A stretch of DNA of 45,240 nucleotides from Rhodocyclaceae bacterium (GTDB lineage Bacteria; Pseudomonadota; Gammaproteobacteria; Burkholderiales; Rhodocyclaceae): the NCBI GenBank assembly GCA_003963315.1, contig RXJP01000039.1, positions 37,616 to 82,855 of the forward strand, given 5' to 3'. Both the position numbers and the translations under genes were made by a program. Positions 16,683 to 23,110 of this stretch are shown here, piece after piece (within the stretch, counting starts at the first letter, position 1; every line of letters begins with the position of its first letter). The notes below the pieces were generated by a model. That model was not told where the DNA came from. It ran no database searches and saw only the letters and a list, made by a program, of their open reading frames with translations.

Positions 16683-17491
16683 AAATCACCTTCATCGGCG
16701 GCGGCAACATGGCCAACGCCCTCATCGGCGGCCTGCGTCGCCAAGGCTATTCCGCCGCGGCCATCCAGGTGGTGGAGCCGGTGGAAGAACTCCGCGCCAC
16801 CCTTACCGACACCTACGGCGTGCGCTGTACGCCCCAGGTGGACGCCGCCGCCCTCAATTGCGAAGTGCTGGTGCTGGCGGTCAAGCCGCAGGTGATGAGG
16901 GACGCCCTCCAACCCATCGCCGGCAAGCTGAAGGACCAGCTCATCATCAGCATCGCCGCCGGCCTGCGCATGGACGTGCTGGCCCGCTGGCTGGGCGGCC
17001 ACCGGCGCATCGTGCGCACCATGCCCAACACCCCCGCCCTGATCCAGGCCGGCATCACCGGCCTCTGCGCCGACACCAGCGTGGACGCGGAAGGCCGCAA
17101 CACCGCCGAGAAAATCCTCTCCGCCGTGGGCCGCACCCTGTGGGTGGATGATGAAGCCAAGATGGACGCCGTCACCGCCCTTTCCGGCAGCGGCCCCGGC
17201 TACGTCTTCTACTTCATCGAGGCCATGGAGCGGTCCGCCATGGAACTGGGCTTTGACGCCGCCACCGCCCGCCTGTTCGCCGTGGAAACTTTCCTCGGCT
17301 CCGCCAAGCTGGCGGAATCCAGCAGCGAATCCATTTCCACCCTGCGCCACCGGGTCACTTCCAAGGGCGGCACCACGGCGGCGGCGCTGGAATCCTTCAT
17401 GGCCGACGGCATCGCCGAAGCCATCCACCGCGGCGTGCTGGCGGCGGAAGCTCGCGGCCGCGAGCTGTGCGACTTGCTGGGAGCGGAATGA
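16679..17491 (+). CDS. proC: Pyrroline-5-carboxylate reductase
   Basis: A 270-residue enzyme that reduces 1-pyrroline-5-carboxylate to proline with NAD(P)H, the last step of proline synthesis. The N-terminal Rossmann motif is ITFIGGGNMANALIGGL. MPNTPALIQAG and LSGSGPGYVFYFIEAM form the substrate region. The C-terminal HRVTSKGGTTAAALESF is the most conserved signature of the family. It is coupled to yggS by overlap and followed one base after its stop by yggT. Confidence 0.96.
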   Translation: MKITFIGGGNMANALIGGLRRQGYSAAAIQVVEPVEELRATLTDTYGVRCTPQVDAAALNCEVLVLAVKPQVMRDALQPIAGKLKDQLIISIAAGLRMDVLARWLGGHRRIVRTMPNTPALIQAGITGLCADTSVDAEGRNTAEKILSAVGRTLWVDDEAKMDAVTALSGSGPGYVFYFIEAMERSAMELGFDAATARLFAVETFLGSAKLAESSSESISTLRHRVTSKGGTTAAALESFMADGIAEAIHRGVLAAEARGRELCDLLGAE

Positions 17492-17492
17492 C

Positions 17493-18071
17493 ATGTTCCT
17501 CGAGATCCTGCTCTTCCTTCTCGACACCGTCTTCAGTTTCTTCGCCTTCGCCCTGTTGGCCCGTTTCGCCATGCAATGGGCGCGGGCCCCGTTCCGCAAC
17601 CCCATCGGCCAGTTCATCATCGCCGTCACCGATTGGATGGTGCGCCCCGCACGGCGGGTGATCCCCTCCGCCTGGGGCCACGACCTGCCCAGCCTGGTGC
17701 TGGCCTGGCTGATTCAGGGCATGTACCTGGGCATCGCCTACGGCCTCACCCTGGGCATCAACGCTACCCTGCACGCCAGCGGCGTGGTGGCCCTGCTGGC
17801 CGTGGTGGAAGTGCTCAAGCTGGCCTGCCGCCTGGCCTTCGGCGTGCTCATCGTCAGCATCATCTTTTCCTGGGTCAATCCCTACGCGCCCCTGGCCCCG
17901 CTGTTCAACACCCTGGCCGAACCCCTGCTGCGTCCCTTCCGCAAGCTGATCCCCCCCATCGGCGGCGTGGACCTGTCGCCCATGGCGCCCCTGCTCCTTA
18001 TCCAGGTGCTGCAAATGCTGCTGGCCGCCCTGCGCGGCGCGCTGCTGCCAGGGTTGTTGCCCGGGTTTTAG
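17493..18071 (+). CDS. yggT: YggT family membrane protein
   Basis: A 192-residue inner-membrane protein with two copies of the YggT unit, each a hydrophobic hairpin followed by a conserved amphipathic stretch. The first contains FAMQWARAPFRNPIGQFI, the second IVSIIFSWVNPYAPLAPLF and LLRPFRKLIPPIGGVDLSP. Function is not firmly known; the family has been linked to osmotic or potassium stress and to cell-envelope organisation. The ATG at 17493 lies one base after the proC stop, so it belongs to the yggS-proC-yggT operon. Confidence 0.9.
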   Translation: MFLEILLFLLDTVFSFFAFALLARFAMQWARAPFRNPIGQFIIAVTDWMVRPARRVIPSAWGHDLPSLVLAWLIQGMYLGIAYGLTLGINATLHASGVVALLAVVEVLKLACRLAFGVLIVSIIFSWVNPYAPLAPLFNTLAEPLLRPFRKLIPPIGGVDLSPMAPLLLIQVLQMLLAALRGALLPGLLPGF

Positions 18072-18086
18072 GAACGTGTCGATTAA

Positions 18087-18190
18087 GTCCCTACCGTTCG
18101 GGCTGAGCTTGTCGAAGCCTGTCCTGAGCTTCGTCGAAGGGCCCTTGCGCCACAAGGCGTGCACTTCGACAGGCCCAGTGCGAACGGACT
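18087..18190. repeat. Dispersed TCGAAG-type inverted repeat between yggT and yggU
   Basis: The outer arms CCGTTCGGGCTGAGCTTG and CAGGCCCAGTGCGAACGG are imperfect complements, and TCGAAG units plus an inner CCCTTGCG...CAAGG hairpin lie between them. The same layout recurs inside chpA at 29504-29578, and half copies lie at 14745-14800, 19808-19832 and about 26646-26683. It splits yggT from yggU, which are often directly adjacent. Confidence 0.85.
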
Positions 18191-18218
18191 TGTTCTGTAT
18201 GTCCCCAATTAACAAGCA

Positions 18219-18512
18219 GTGACGCCCTGGATCAAACCCCAGGGCGACGGCGTCGTGCTCACCCTGCACATCCAGCCCGGCGCAAAAAAAACCGAAGTGG
18301 CCGGCATCCACGGCGAAGCGTTGAAAATCCGCCTTGCCGCGCCGCCGGTGGACGGCAAAGCCAACGCCGCCCTGCTGGCTTTCGTCGCCGACACCCTGCA
18401 AGTGGCCAAGGCCCGGGTCAGCCTGGTGTCCGGCCAGACCTCCCGCGCCAAGCGGGTCGCCGTCGCCGGCGTGGCGGCGGATGTGGCGCAGGCGCTGTTG
18501 CTGCGAACCTAA
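18219..18512 (+). CDS. yggU: DUF167 / YggU family protein
   Basis: A 97-residue small alpha/beta protein of the DUF167 family, usually encoded next to yggT. The core VVLTLHIQPGAKKTEVAGIHG, then LKIRLAAPPVDGKANAALLAF and the late VSLVSGQTSRAKRVAV are diagnostic. The biochemical role is unknown. The start is the GTG at 18219, after a repeat that separates it from yggT; no good ribosome binding site is visible, so the start is less certain than the gene. Confidence 0.88.
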   Translation: MTPWIKPQGDGVVLTLHIQPGAKKTEVAGIHGEALKIRLAAPPVDGKANAALLAFVADTLQVAKARVSLVSGQTSRAKRVAVAGVAADVAQALLLRT

Positions 18513-18543
18513 GGCGGGTGATGTTGTCACAATGATTGAAAAT

Positions 18544-18619
18544 GCCGTCATTCCCGCGAAAGCGGGAATCCAGGTTTCCCGGCTACCGCATAGATTCCCG
18601 CTTTCGCGGGAATGACGGC
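18544..18619. repeat. 27-bp perfect inverted repeat of the GTCATTCCCGCGAAAGCGGG type
   Basis: Arms at 18544-18570 and 18593-18619 are perfect reverse complements around a 22-base spacer, and each arm is itself a short hairpin (CCCGCGAAAGCGGG). A sister element with changed but compensated bases lies at 25705-25779. Units of this type are widespread in proteobacterial intergenic DNA. Confidence 0.9.
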
Positions 18620-18686
18620 AGCGCGAGATGCGCTGCCCATCGACACGGCCCGCCTAAACCAAGGCGCCATCCTCAGGAGGATGTCC

Positions 18687-19448
18687 ATGCAACCCAGCGA
18701 CTTTCCGCCCCTCCTCAACATCGCCTGCACCCATTGCGGCAGCCGGGCGGCGACACGGCTGTTCATCCCCCATGAGGAAGGCCACGCCTGCGAACAATGC
18801 CTGCTGGACCGCCACCTGGCGGAGAGCGGCGCCGTAGTGGTGATCGATAGCCTCTACGGCCAGTTCGTCGAAGCGCTGACCGAGGCCCTGGACGCCCGGG
18901 AGAAGGAAACCGGCCTCCATTCCCGCCGCACCGCCTGCCTTACCCTGGTGCTGGCCCGCCGCTTCACCGAAGACGCGGAGACCCTGCACCAGGTGTACTG
19001 GGGTTCCCAACTCCACGATGTGGGCAAGGTCGGCATTCCCGACCACATCCTGCTCAAGCAGGGCGGCCTGGACACGGCGGAGTGGGACATCATGCGCACC
19101 CACGTGGACCTGGGCTACCACATCGTCGGCAAGCTGCCCGCCATGGGCGATGCCGCCGAACTGGTGCGTTGTCATGAAGAACGCTTCGACGGCAGCGGCT
19201 ACCCGCGCAAGCTGAAGGGCGAAGACATCCCCCTCGGCGCCCGCCTGTTCGCCGTCATCGATACCCTGGACGCCATGACCTCGGATCGTTCCTACCGCAA
19301 GGCCCTGCCCTTCGACACCGCCAAGGCCGAGATTGTCCGCATGGCCGGCAGCCAGTTCGACCCCATGGCGGTGGATGCTTTCCTCGCGGAGGAAGCCGCC
19401 CTGCGTACCATGGTGGCCCTCAAATGCAACGCAGTGAACCTGCCGTGA
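18687..19448 (+). CDS. HD-GYP domain protein with N-terminal zinc-finger, predicted c-di-GMP phosphodiesterase
   Basis: A 253-residue cytoplasmic protein. Residues 14-38 carry CTHC and CEQC, a four-cysteine zinc-ribbon pattern. The HD-GYP domain covers about 70-240, with the HD pair at 110-111 (SQLHDVGKVGIPD) and the GYP loop HEERFDGSGYP at 163-173. Both are intact, so cyclic di-GMP hydrolysis is plausible. There is no receiver or membrane domain, so input may come through the zinc site or a partner. The ATG at 18687 is preferred to one at 18681, because AGGAGG directly abuts the earlier codon and sits at normal distance from the later one. Its last 25 bases overlap the next gene. Confidence 0.87.
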   Translation: MQPSDFPPLLNIACTHCGSRAATRLFIPHEEGHACEQCLLDRHLAESGAVVVIDSLYGQFVEALTEALDAREKETGLHSRRTACLTLVLARRFTEDAETLHQVYWGSQLHDVGKVGIPDHILLKQGGLDTAEWDIMRTHVDLGYHIVGKLPAMGDAAELVRCHEERFDGSGYPRKLKGEDIPLGARLFAVIDTLDAMTSDRSYRKALPFDTAKAEIVRMAGSQFDPMAVDAFLAEEAALRTMVALKCNAVNLP

Positions 19449-19780
19449 ACGGCATGGCCCCCATCCTGAAACACCGCACCCTGCGCATCGCCGATGGCGA
19501 TAGCGGCGCGGTGGCGGCAGCCTGTCGCGGCATCGCCGCGTTGCCGGGCGTGGCCGTGGTCAATGTCGACGGGTGCAAGTTGCGGGTGGCCTACGACCTG
19601 CTGCAAGTGGGCCTGGCCCAGGTCGAACTCGCCGCCGAGGACGCGGGCGTGGTGTTCAGAAACGGCCTCCACGGCCTGCGCCGCGACCTGTGGAAATTTA
19701 CCGAGCAGAACGAACGGGACAACGCCGCCCACGCCGGCACAAGACCCTGTTGCAGCCGCCCGCCAACGCGGCTGAAGTAG
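19424..19780 (+). CDS. Small HMA-fold-like protein of unknown function
   Basis: A 118-residue protein whose gene overlaps the end of the HD-GYP gene. Residues 15-75 (RTLRIADGDSGAVAAACRGI, then LPGVAVVNVDGCKLRVAYDL) have the beta-alpha-beta rhythm of a heavy-metal-associated domain but lack its CxxC metal site. The following segment, FRNGLHGLRRDLWKFTEQNE, is strongly amphipathic. The last dozen residues are of random composition and may be a readthrough tail. An alternative start at 19454 removes the overlap. I know no experimentally defined role; coupling to the HD-GYP gene suggests a shared process. Confidence 0.65.
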   Translation: MQRSEPAVNGMAPILKHRTLRIADGDSGAVAAACRGIAALPGVAVVNVDGCKLRVAYDLLQVGLAQVELAAEDAGVVFRNGLHGLRRDLWKFTEQNERDNAAHAGTRPCCSRPPTRLK

Positions 19781-19807
19781 AACCTGCTCCGCAAACACTG
19801 AAAAATT

Positions 19808-19848
19808 CCGTTCGCGTTGAGCCTGTCGAAACGCTTGTTCGGCGTTTC
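19808..19848. repeat. Half copy of the TCGAAG-type repeat with adjoining hairpin
   Basis: CCGTTCGCGTTGAGCCTGTC at 19808-19827 matches one arm of the 18087-18190 element. A separate 7-bp hairpin, GAAACGC with GCGTTTC (19828-19834 and 19842-19848), follows directly between two convergent genes and may help terminate either transcript. Confidence 0.55.
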
Positions 19849-19849
19849 C

Positions 19850-20434
19850 TTAGGTCTTGGGGCCGTTCAGCACCCGCTCGATGCGCCGGTCCGGCACCAG
19901 CCAGGCCAGGGCCACCAGCACGTAGATGCCCAGGGAGAGCCATGACGACACAAAGGCCAGCGGGATGGCGGCGGCGTAAAGGATGGGCGACGCCTTCCCC
20001 TTCCAGTCCCGGCCCACGGCCCGCTTGAGCAGGGAGTCCACCCCCTGGGAGCGGATGATGAGCTGTTGCAACACAAAGTAGGCAATGGCGGCCATCAACA
20101 GCACCGCGCCGTACACCGCGGCCGGCATCGCCGAAAAATGGTTCTCCCCCATCCAGCCCGTGGCGAAGGGAAACATCGACAGCCAGAACAGCAAATGCAG
20201 GTTGGCCCACAACATCGGCCCCGTCACCCGGTGCACCGTGTGCAGCATGTGGTGGTGGTTGTTCCAGTAGATACCCACGTAGATGAAGCTCAGCACATAG
20301 CTCAGGAACACCGGCAGCAGCGGCGCCAGGGTGTCGATGCCATCGCCGTGGGGCACCTTGAGTTCCAACACCATGATGGTGATGATGATGGCGATCACGC
20401 CGTCACTGAAGGCTTCGAGTCGGTTTTTTTCCAT
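19850..20434 (-). CDS. TMEM175 (DUF1211) family potassium channel-like membrane protein
   Basis: A 194-residue membrane protein with six predicted helices. It opens MEKNRLEAFSDGVIAIIITI; the FSD motif in helix 1 is the signature of the TMEM175 family, whose bacterial members form tetrameric potassium-selective channels. The histidine-rich YWNNHHHMLHTVHRV after helix 2 is also typical. The physiological role in bacteria is unclear. It is GC-rich like the chromosome. It stands directly downstream, in the same orientation, of the last attC site of the cassette array, but no attC follows it, so I treat it as the chromosomal flank and not as a cassette. Confidence 0.87.
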   Translation of the reverse strand: MEKNRLEAFSDGVIAIIITIMVLELKVPHGDGIDTLAPLLPVFLSYVLSFIYVGIYWNNHHHMLHTVHRVTGPMLWANLHLLFWLSMFPFATGWMGENHFSAMPAAVYGAVLLMAAIAYFVLQQLIIRSQGVDSLLKRAVGRDWKGKASPILYAAAIPLAFVSSWLSLGIYVLVALAWLVPDRRIERVLNGPKT

Positions 20435-20489
20435 ATGGGGTTTCTGGAGAGGGATGATTGTGGTTGATTAGATCACTCGGCCCCCTTTG

Positions 20490-20556
20490 GTTCAACGTTT
20501 GAATTCACCGGACTGCGCGGCTTTTCGCGCAGGTCTGCTCGAACGAAAGGTTCGGC
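20490..20556 (-). other. attC site ending cassette D (67 bp)
   Basis: On the minus strand R'' is GCCGAAC (20556-20550) and R' is GTTGAAC (20496-20490). The body has a partly paired stem around CTGCGCG and CGCGCAG with an AAAAGC loop. Its right arm, CAGTCCGGTGAATTCAAAC, is identical over 19 bases to that of the attC ending cassette A, a sign of shared origin. Confidence 0.9.
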
Positions 20557-20557
20557 G

Positions 20558-21517
20558 TCAGTCGTCTCTGTCTGCTTGCCATTTGTGGTAGCCGCAGAGG
20601 CCCCCGCCATGTTGATCTTCTGGCCCAAGTGCTGCACCACATACGCCGCACTTCTCATAGCTGAGCGAAGCTTGGCACAGTAGACAGAAACCTGACTCGA
20701 CATGAAACGACTCTTCACCGCACTCGTGGCAATAATCCAGTGGTGGATCGCCACCATCAGTCATTGCTATGTATGCATCGGCTGCGAAAGCCTCAGCGAT
20801 TGCGTCTCCAATCGTATCTTCAAAGTTGGAAGTCTTTCCACAAGACGTGCATAGAAACTCAAGTGTCGTGAGGTCGGAAGTCTCGGGGTTGGTCGGCTTC
20901 ACAAGTGGAGAGCGACAGTGAATGCAACAGACTTCTGCAACGACCGCATCGTAGATTGGGTGTGGCCAATCAATTCTTGAGAGCTCAGCACGGCAGTCTT
21001 GAAGTTGCTTCTCATACACCGAAGCAACGTTCAGAAGCGTTTGCCAGGTCTTTTCCCCAAGCAGATCAAGCGGCTCATGACCAAGTGCGGTGGCAATGAA
21101 GGCTTGGAGAACCACAAGAGCATCGGCCAAAACGCTCTGAACGGTGGCAGCCGATGCTGTTGTGTAGTAGTGCTCAAGGTCGTTGCGCAATCGAACAAGC
21201 GCATCGAACCGATCCCATTCAACCGAGACATGCAAAGATTCAAAACGATCCTTGATGTGCTGCACATCGACGGTCTTGCGGCCGGCACCAACGAACGTAA
21301 TGGACCCATCCGGGCGAAGCGACGGACGCAACCGCTCCTTCAAGAGAACTTCGTCTGAGTCAGGCGGCGAAAGTCGTCGAAGTTTCTCCTTGAACAAAAG
21401 AAGTACGCCAGCCGTAATGTTCCGCACTGCGGATAGACCTCGATTTGGGTCGGAGGCTTCGTAATCCTCTACCCCGGCCTGAATTGCAGATACTGCGTTT
21501 GCGAGAAGCGGATTCAT
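20558..21517 (-). CDS. Cassette D protein: HEPN-like domain plus C-terminal zinc ribbons
   Basis: A 319-residue protein I cannot assign to a named family. The N-terminal 160 residues are helical and contain RLRNDLEHYY near 109-118, an R-N-x3-H (RX4H) motif as in the catalytic core of HEPN ribonucleases. The C-terminal half is a chain of paired cysteines: CCIHC, FLCTSCG, YCHECGE, FCLLC and KCGVCGAALG, suggesting two or three zinc ribbons. A HEPN domain with zinc ribbons would fit an RNA-targeting toxin or defence effector, but this is inference. The ATG at 21517 lies four bases after the R' box of the shortened attC, as cassette genes usually do. The stop abuts the attC of its own cassette. 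Confidence 0.82.
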   Translation of the reverse strand: MNPLLANAVSAIQAGVEDYEASDPNRGLSAVRNITAGVLLLFKEKLRRLSPPDSDEVLLKERLRPSLRPDGSITFVGAGRKTVDVQHIKDRFESLHVSVEWDRFDALVRLRNDLEHYYTTASAATVQSVLADALVVLQAFIATALGHEPLDLLGEKTWQTLLNVASVYEKQLQDCRAELSRIDWPHPIYDAVVAEVCCIHCRSPLVKPTNPETSDLTTLEFLCTSCGKTSNFEDTIGDAIAEAFAADAYIAMTDGGDPPLDYCHECGEESFHVESGFCLLCQASLSYEKCGVCGAALGPEDQHGGGLCGYHKWQADRDD

Positions 21518-21520
21518 GAC

Positions 21521-21539
21521 GCCGAACGCAGGGTTAGCT
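21521..21539 (-). other. Collapsed attC between cassettes C and D (19 bp)
   Basis: On the minus strand R'' AGCTAAC (21539-21533) is followed by only CCTGC and then R' GTTCGGC (21527-21521). The other three sites are 67-74 bp. Both core boxes match their own cassettes, so this is a genuine site that has lost its folded middle. CCTGC also follows R'' in the attC of cassette B. Without the stem this site should not recombine. Confidence 0.85.
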
Positions 21540-21540
21540 C

Positions 21541-22227
21541 TCACTTGGCACGACGAGACCATAGGCCAGAAAAGGCACTTGCCGGTAAGTGAGACCGTTG
21601 CTGTTGAGCCACCAAAGTTTTGCGCAGCAGTTCAGAAAATCGTTTGCGGTCTTTTTGTGTGACCTTCTTGTGCCGCATCAGCTTCATCATTTCGTTTGCG
21701 ACAGCGGGGTTGTGGACCACCGAATCCGCCACAATTTCCTCAGCTATAGCTGCGCGAACTTCTTTGGTGAGCCCATCCATACCATTACGATATTCACGTG
21801 CCGAGCCAATTAACTCTCCAAGCTCGTTATCGGAGAGTTCGAGCATTGGACTGTAGTCTCTCGCCGGAAGTCTTCCTGCGGCAACATCCTCGCGGACGCG
21901 GTTAGCGACTGACTTAACCAGATCGTAGGCGGCGTTTCCTACGACACCGCTTAAAGCAGCAAGCATTACCCACGCAAAGGCTTCGCCGTCAAATAGTAAT
22001 GAGGGCTTCGGCGGATTGTTGCTCTCAGCATAGGCGTCTTCATAATAGCGACGATATTGGACCCCGTAGTAATACACCTCGGCGGCATATTCATAGAGAC
22101 GCAGAATGGCCTTGGGATCTAGCTCAGTTCCGCATTCGCTACAACGTGCACCTTGCTCCTCAGGAAAATCAATTACCTCCCCACATGAAAGGCAGAGGGC
22201 GCGCGACGGCTCGGGAAAGTGCGACAT
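21541..22227 (-). CDS. Cassette C protein: zinc ribbon plus hydrophobic segment, unknown function
   Basis: A 228-residue protein not recognised as any named family. Residues 12-34 hold CLSCGEVIDFPEEQGARCSEC, a zinc ribbon. A Tyr-rich stretch follows (YEYAAEVYYYGVQYRRYYED). Residues around 85-110 (AWVMLAALSGVVGNAAYDLV) are one membrane helix or a buried hydrophobic helix. The C-terminal half is charged and helical, with HKKVTQKDRKRFSELLRKTL. The ATG at 22227 lies ten bases inside the cassette boundary. Because the attC after it is collapsed, it may travel with the cassette D gene, which also carries zinc ribbons; the two may work together. Confidence 0.8.
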   Translation of the reverse strand: MSHFPEPSRALCLSCGEVIDFPEEQGARCSECGTELDPKAILRLYEYAAEVYYYGVQYRRYYEDAYAESNNPPKPSLLFDGEAFAWVMLAALSGVVGNAAYDLVKSVANRVREDVAAGRLPARDYSPMLELSDNELGELIGSAREYRNGMDGLTKEVRAAIAEEIVADSVVHNPAVANEMMKLMRHKKVTQKDRKRFSELLRKTLVAQQQRSHLPASAFSGLWSRRAK

Positions 22228-22236
22228 GGTTGTGAG

Positions 22237-22310
22237 AGCTAACGTTCAAGGTCAGGGGCCTGGCGCGGCTTTATGCGCCAGGTCCCCTCCCCTGCACCGC
22301 AGGGTTAGCC
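22237..22310 (-). other. attC site ending cassette B (74 bp)
   Basis: On the minus strand R'' GGCTAAC (22310-22304) and R' GTTAGCT (22243-22237) flank a strong stem, ACCTGGCGC with GCGCCAGG, extended by AGGGG with CCCCT and closed by an AT-rich loop. The stop codon of the cassette B gene lies seven bases before it. Confidence 0.92.
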
Positions 22311-22316
22311 ATCCGA

Positions 22317-23030
22317 TTATCGAAGCACATATCGGCCAGGGCCCACGGAATGAAGAAATGAATGTTTCGACCACTTCCCTGTCTCGGTGTTGTCGCAATA
22401 GTCGGCCGGAAGAACCGATCCTTCATTAATGCCACGTTCCTTCGCTAACCGAAGAATGTCCTTTCGTCTAATTATCTTGTCCCCTGCGGCTAGCTCCTGG
22501 CATATCAGCCGAATACGCTCTGGGACGGATAGCTCACTTAACGGGTTGCGATTGGGCGGCGGGGCATTCGACGGCGCTTGCTTTCGTATCCGCGGCTGCG
22601 GTGCAGGCTTCGTTGTTTCTGCGGGCGTAAGAATTTCGTCAATGAACCGGTGAATCTTTAGACGTTCATCGTCGATGTCAGCCTCTCCATAGCGGTAGCC
22701 TTTCAGATCATTGAGTAGTCTGACCGAGCGGCGCAACTTGTGAAGAAGTAGCTTCTCGTCTTCGCGTCTGTCATGGGTTTCCTTGAACTTCACAAGGATT
22801 CGGGCGCCGCGCTTTCGCAAGTACTTGACGGCTTCTCCGACCTTGAAGTCGGTCGATGCCGAGAAGTTCGCCGACATATAGTCGCCAAAGCGCCCAACAT
22901 GGCGTGAGCTTTCACCAACGTAGAACGGAACTGGTTCAGTTGCGTTGTCGGTGAGATAGTGAAAGACATAGACGATGTCCCGGTGCTGCGGGAATTCCAT
23001 TTCCTGAAAGGCAGAGAGGTCGATCGTCAT
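22317..23030 (-). CDS. Cassette B protein: GIY-YIG-like nuclease domain with C-terminal winged-helix-like region
   Basis: A 237-residue protein. The first 110 residues fit a GIY-YIG-type fold: IVYVFHYL as the first strand, VPFYVGESSRHVGRFGDY as the YIG strand and conserved Arg helix, then ARILVKFKETHDRREDEKLL with a Glu in the position of the metal ligand, and LLND at the end. The match is by pattern only and the family is divergent. A Pro-rich linker near 140-165 leads to a C-terminal domain (SVPERIRLICQELAAGDKII ending GPGRYVLR) that looks like the winged helices appended to restriction-type nucleases. The ATG at 23030 is 12 bases inside the cassette. The likely role is nucleic-acid cleavage, possibly defence; not proven. 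Confidence 0.78.
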   Translation of the reverse strand: MTIDLSAFQEMEFPQHRDIVYVFHYLTDNATEPVPFYVGESSRHVGRFGDYMSANFSASTDFKVGEAVKYLRKRGARILVKFKETHDRREDEKLLLHKLRRSVRLLNDLKGYRYGEADIDDERLKIHRFIDEILTPAETTKPAPQPRIRKQAPSNAPPPNRNPLSELSVPERIRLICQELAAGDKIIRRKDILRLAKERGINEGSVLPADYCDNTETGKWSKHSFLHSVGPGRYVLR

Positions 23031-23041
23031 GGCAATAGGAT

Positions 23042-23110
23042 GGCTAACGTTTGAATTCACCGGACTGGCGCGGCTTGCCGCGACAGGTCCGGTGGAATGA
23101 TTGGTTGGGC
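23042..23110 (-). other. attC site ending cassette A (69 bp)
   Basis: On the minus strand R'' GCCCAAC (23110-23104) and R' GTTAGCC (23048-23042) bracket an extended stem: CACCGGAC pairs with GTCCGGTG and CGCGGC with GCCGCG, with unpaired bases on one arm as attC recombination requires. The stop codon of the cassette A gene (23059-23057) lies inside this site, so the last 17 residues of that protein are encoded by attC DNA. Confidence 0.93.

Noticed and set aside
19850-20434. TMEM175-type gene as a fifth integron cassette
   Set aside because: It follows the last attC in the right orientation, but no attC with a matching GTTCAAC box follows it and its base composition is like the chromosome.
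20473-20757. Small minus-strand frame spanning the end of cassette D and attC
   Set aside because: It overlaps the HEPN/zinc-ribbon gene in another frame and runs through the attC; no independent support.
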